DNA from: Sphingobacterium kitahiroshimense
Lineage (GTDB): Bacteria > Bacteroidota > Bacteroidia > Sphingobacteriales > Sphingobacteriaceae
DNA length: 64,000 bases
NCBI RefSeq assembly: GCF_025961315.1
Contig: NZ_JAOQNK010000001.1
Span: forward strand, 496,001-560,000
Reading direction: 5' to 3'
The position numbers and the translations under genes are program-made. Below the pieces are notes generated by a model, which was given only the letters and a program-made list of their open reading frames with translations, was not told where the DNA came from and searched no databases. How positions within the stretch are numbered: the first letter of the stretch is position 1; each line of letters opens with the position of its first letter. This document shows, piece by piece, positions 62,601-64,000 of the stretch.

Positions 62601-63191
62601 GTGATATAAAAAACGACCGCCGTTTTCCTCACTATACCAGATGTAGTTTTGTTTTGAACCATCTATCGCAGCGCTACCGATAACAGTTTGATCTGTTTTT
62701 TTCTTGAATATGTATTTTTCATTGTTAACCTGAATGGTGTTAATGGATGAATCCAGTACATGTTTGGCGTTTTCTATTGTAACAATTGCTTGCCCATCAC
62801 CCGCGTCGGTAAAACCACCTTGTACCAAGTTGGTATACCATTCGGAATTCTGAAATGAATTAGCAGATGAGTTCAAGGCCACAACCCCTTTTCCTTCTTT
62901 CAGGAATTTCTTTAATGCCTGCTCCTTTTCTTCACTGAGCTCTTTTTCATTCACCAATAAGACAACCCCATCAAACTTATTTAAATAATCAAATTCTAAA
63001 CTTGCTAAGGTGTCGGTATAGGTTAGATTGATGCCCGATTTAAAAAGTTCGACCGATAACCAGGTCGCTTGATTAGAAGATTGCTTATTTCCAGCACCAA
63101 TAAATAGTACCTCTGCCCTTCTCGGTTCATCAGCTCTACAAGAGGTCAAAAACACTAAAAATAAAAGTAAAACTCTTAAAATATTATTCAT
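59700..63191 (-). CDS. ThuA / beta-propeller / HEAT / LamG-like / cupredoxin lipoprotein
   Basis: This 1163-residue lipoprotein (MNNILRVLLLFLVFLTSC) combines: a ThuA-like domain (about 25-225); the PVC-type membrane-bound-dehydrogenase beta-propeller (about 270-650; PITNPIAMSWDEKGRLWVIE pattern, DTDGDGVAD calcium loops); HEAT-like repeats (about 680-840); a LamG-like jelly roll (about 880-1030); and a C-terminal cupredoxin (about 1065-1163). Copper ligands fit azurin: His1078 (MPHNLV), Cys1146, His1151, Met1155 (C-x4-H-x3-M). Related proteins usually end with a haem CxxCH domain; none is present. It may oxidise sugars and pass electrons to copper. Confidence 0.85.
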   Translation of the reverse strand: MNNILRVLLLFLVFLTSCRADEPRRAEVLFIGAGNKQSSNQATWLSVELFKSGINLTYTDTLASLEFDYLNKFDGVVLLVNEKELSEEKEQALKKFLKEGKGVVALNSSANSFQNSEWYTNLVQGGFTDAGDGQAIVTIENAKHVLDSSINTIQVNNEKYIFKKKTDQTVIGSAAIDGSKQNYIWYSEENGGRFLYHALGKHDDTWKNHQFLRTVSSAVWWSLGEQVQSMVNKLAIPNVSIYPDSISDFTARYDVPKVQDPLSPEQSMKLIQKPVDFELKLFAAEPNITNPIAMSWDEKGRLWVIEAVDYPNSFEEVKGKGNDRIVICEDTDGDGVADKFTEFAKGLNIATSLTFANDGVIVAMAPNFVFLKDTDGDDVADHEEIIMTGWSKGDTHAGPSNLQYGFDNKIWGVNGYAGYNGIVNGEKHIFSQGLYRLNPDGSDLEYLATTSNNTWGLGISEDNNVFVSTANNTHSAFYSMPEKYLQRRVDNIPGANPINSIQKIDGHYEVHALTPNLRQVDVVGGFTSAAGHQMYTARDFPQSYWNSVAFVAEPTVRLLHNAIIEKDGAGFKERDGWNLLASSDEWFGPVHAEVGPDGAVWVLDWYNFIIQHNVFVPAQAPSEKVLPFKDQVGGPGNAFESNLRDKKHGRVYRVLYKNGKHNESFKLSKDNPKGLIEALNSKNKFWRTHAQRLLVERKNADVEQDLIKIINNKSVDEIGLNAPAIHAIWTLKGLGLLTKKEVNDALLAALSHPSAGVRKAAVQVLDLNAKSFDQIAQSNIFKDENLNTRLAAFVKIADSAPFAAVAPVLKAAINDPVNAKDRWLSPALFAAIQTNHSHMSMVADQSSTNTYQQAVNQALGEEIYTLGRKNRVQFSPNVADKNITIETAVLRRDQDAFKGLIIGQGDAKNGFALYMQGNKIYWDVYNNGEIQRIAATDGIGNGFKVNASITANQGSSLYINNKLVGNIKEVKPFNKPLRAYLRSGEDLDESVALTKYEHGSEFIGNISEIKVKLQLNGEHAHHHMQRASPVEVNQNEAPAEVIVIKAVKDIMQYDKRSITVKAGRQITLIMENPDAMPHNLVIIKPGTTEIVGKAADAMLQASSAAEKDYVPEVSEVLFHTKLVNPGQSYTLKFQAPKEKGEYPFICTFPGHWRGMNGIMKVVE

Positions 63192-63231
63192 GATTTAGTT
63201 GAAATTTGGATTTATCTATAATTGTTATAAG

Positions 63232-63239
63232 CAAATATA
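63232..63239 (-). promoter_or_regulatory. -7 promoter element for the sugar locus
   Basis: TATATTTG on the minus strand, 41-48 bp before the ATG at 63191, an exact TAnnTTTG match. It probably starts the whole eight-gene transcript. Confidence 0.5.
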
Positions 63240-63334
63240 GAGATATGAAGTAGCTTGGAACTTAGCTTTTTTATCAAGTTTCAGACATATTGTATCATTT
63301 TTAACTATATTTACCCCAATAAACTGAAATCATA

Positions 63335-64000
63335 ATGCTAGATAAGAGAGTTATTTCAAAATCGCTTATTCCAGAGAATAAAACTTTTTCGATAAAACAA
63401 ATCAATGAACCTCATTTTGATCCAACCTTTCATGCACATCCGGAATTTCAACTTTCGTACGTAATAAAAGGGGAAGGAAACAGAATTGTAGGCAATAGTT
63501 TGCAACCGTTTCATGCAAACGATATGGTATTTATTGGTCCCAATCTACCCCATGTCTGGAAAAATCATTTGTCTTATTTTAAAAAGGACAGTCAGCTCGA
63601 TACGTCGGTTATAGTGATCTACTTTCATAACAATTTCTTTGCTGAAGAAATCTACGGTAAGGAAGAATTTTTCAGGCTCAAAAAGTTCTTTCTCACCAGC
63701 AATCTCGGGGTCGAAATAACGGGGGAAACTAGAGATATTATTGGAGGGATGATGTTTGAATTATTACATAAGGATGGGTTGGAAAGCGTAATTCTCCTAT
63801 TGAAAATATTGGACACTTTAGTGCTGTCCACAGACTGTCGTTACATCAATGAGTTTGATGAAGCCATAAATTATAAACAGGCCGAAACCGAGCGGATACA
63901 CAAGGTCTATGACTACGTGATTAAAAACTTTGATCAGCAGATCCGTCTGGAGAAAGTTGCAGAAATTGCAAATATGACCAGTACCTCTTTTAGCAGATAC
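63335..64000 (+). CDS. AraC family transcriptional regulator (partial, cut by window end)
   Basis: An open frame of 222 codons runs off the window. It starts MLDKRVISKSLIPENKTF and shows an N-terminal cupin sensor (HFDPTFHAHPEFQLSYVIKG, FHANDMVFIGPNLPHVWKN) and then the beginning of the first helix-turn-helix (QIRLEKVAEIANMTSTSFSR). About 60-70 residues are missing. It is divergent from the sugar locus, with 143 bp between starts, so it is the likely activator or repressor of that operon, responding to a sugar or derivative. Confidence 0.88.
   Translation, partial: MLDKRVISKSLIPENKTFSIKQINEPHFDPTFHAHPEFQLSYVIKGEGNRIVGNSLQPFHANDMVFIGPNLPHVWKNHLSYFKKDSQLDTSVIVIYFHNNFFAEEIYGKEEFFRLKKFFLTSNLGVEITGETRDIIGGMMFELLHKDGLESVILLLKILDTLVLSTDCRYINEFDEAINYKQAETERIHKVYDYVIKNFDQQIRLEKVAEIANMTSTSFSRY

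Noticed and set aside
1..64000. CRISPR array, transposon, prophage, tRNA or rRNA
   Set aside because: No regularly spaced repeats, transposase, integrase, phage structural protein or tRNA cloverleaf was seen on either strand.

Overview
The window looks like a chromosomal segment of a Bacteroidota bacterium, most likely Sphingobacteriaceae (Sphingobacterium-like). The evidence is low GC, a SusC/SusD pair with a DUF3823 partner, an HYC_CC_PP protein, many Bacteroidota-type lipoproteins, and repeated TAnnTTTG promoter elements. The genus is inferred from gene content only. I saw no rRNA, tRNA, CRISPR array, insertion sequence, phage gene or origin.

Layout. 0-3.4 kb: an ankyrin protein and three small envelope proteins. 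3.6-7.5 kb: a magnesium locus, mgtC then mgtA, behind a leader of about 340 nt with a strong hairpin. 7.9-15.4 kb: small accessory genes (ABM/cupin pair, two GNATs, an AraC regulator, a RidA-like protein, envelope proteins of unknown role). 15.7-19.4 kb: class I fructose-bisphosphate aldolase, an NAD(P)-binding reductase and a CPA1 Na+/H+ antiporter with a large nested inverted repeat upstream. 20.2-22.5 kb: ZIP metal importer with a DUF4625 lipoprotein, divergent from folE, sharing a small dyad that may be a metal-regulator site.

23.1-31 kb is accessory: a GNAT pseudogene, a NADAR protein, small membrane proteins divergent from a TetR gene whose start codon lies in a 36-bp palindrome, a MenG/UbiE methyltransferase, and several proteins resembling the orphan immunity proteins of polymorphic-toxin systems (DUF1963-like, DUF4272, and an unknown domain fused to EF-Tu domain III). 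31.1-37.7 kb is one RND heavy-metal efflux operon in the order HYC_CC_PP protein, TolC-like channel, RND pump, adaptor, TRASH/YHS-like lipoprotein. 38.2-49.5 kb holds an ABC-F ATPase with short upstream ORFs, pirin and OsmC stress genes, TraB/GumN and DUF1801 proteins, a GapN-type dehydrogenase, a nitrilase-superfamily hydrolase and a paired ABC exporter/importer of the YbtPQ type.

49.5-64 kb is a polysaccharide- or glycoside-utilisation locus on the minus strand. An AraC regulator (cut by the window end) is divergent from a ThuA/beta-propeller/HEAT/LamG/cupredoxin lipoprotein, followed by a secreted ThuA protein, a Gfo/Idh/MocA protein without the usual EKP motif, a psicose-3-epimerase-like isomerase, an MFS transporter, SusC, SusD and DUF3823. 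It encodes no classical glycoside hydrolase or polysaccharide lyase, so I infer an oxidative (3-keto-sugar type) route with a periplasmic copper protein as a possible electron carrier. This locus and the EF-Tu-domain-III protein are the two most interesting parts of the window.
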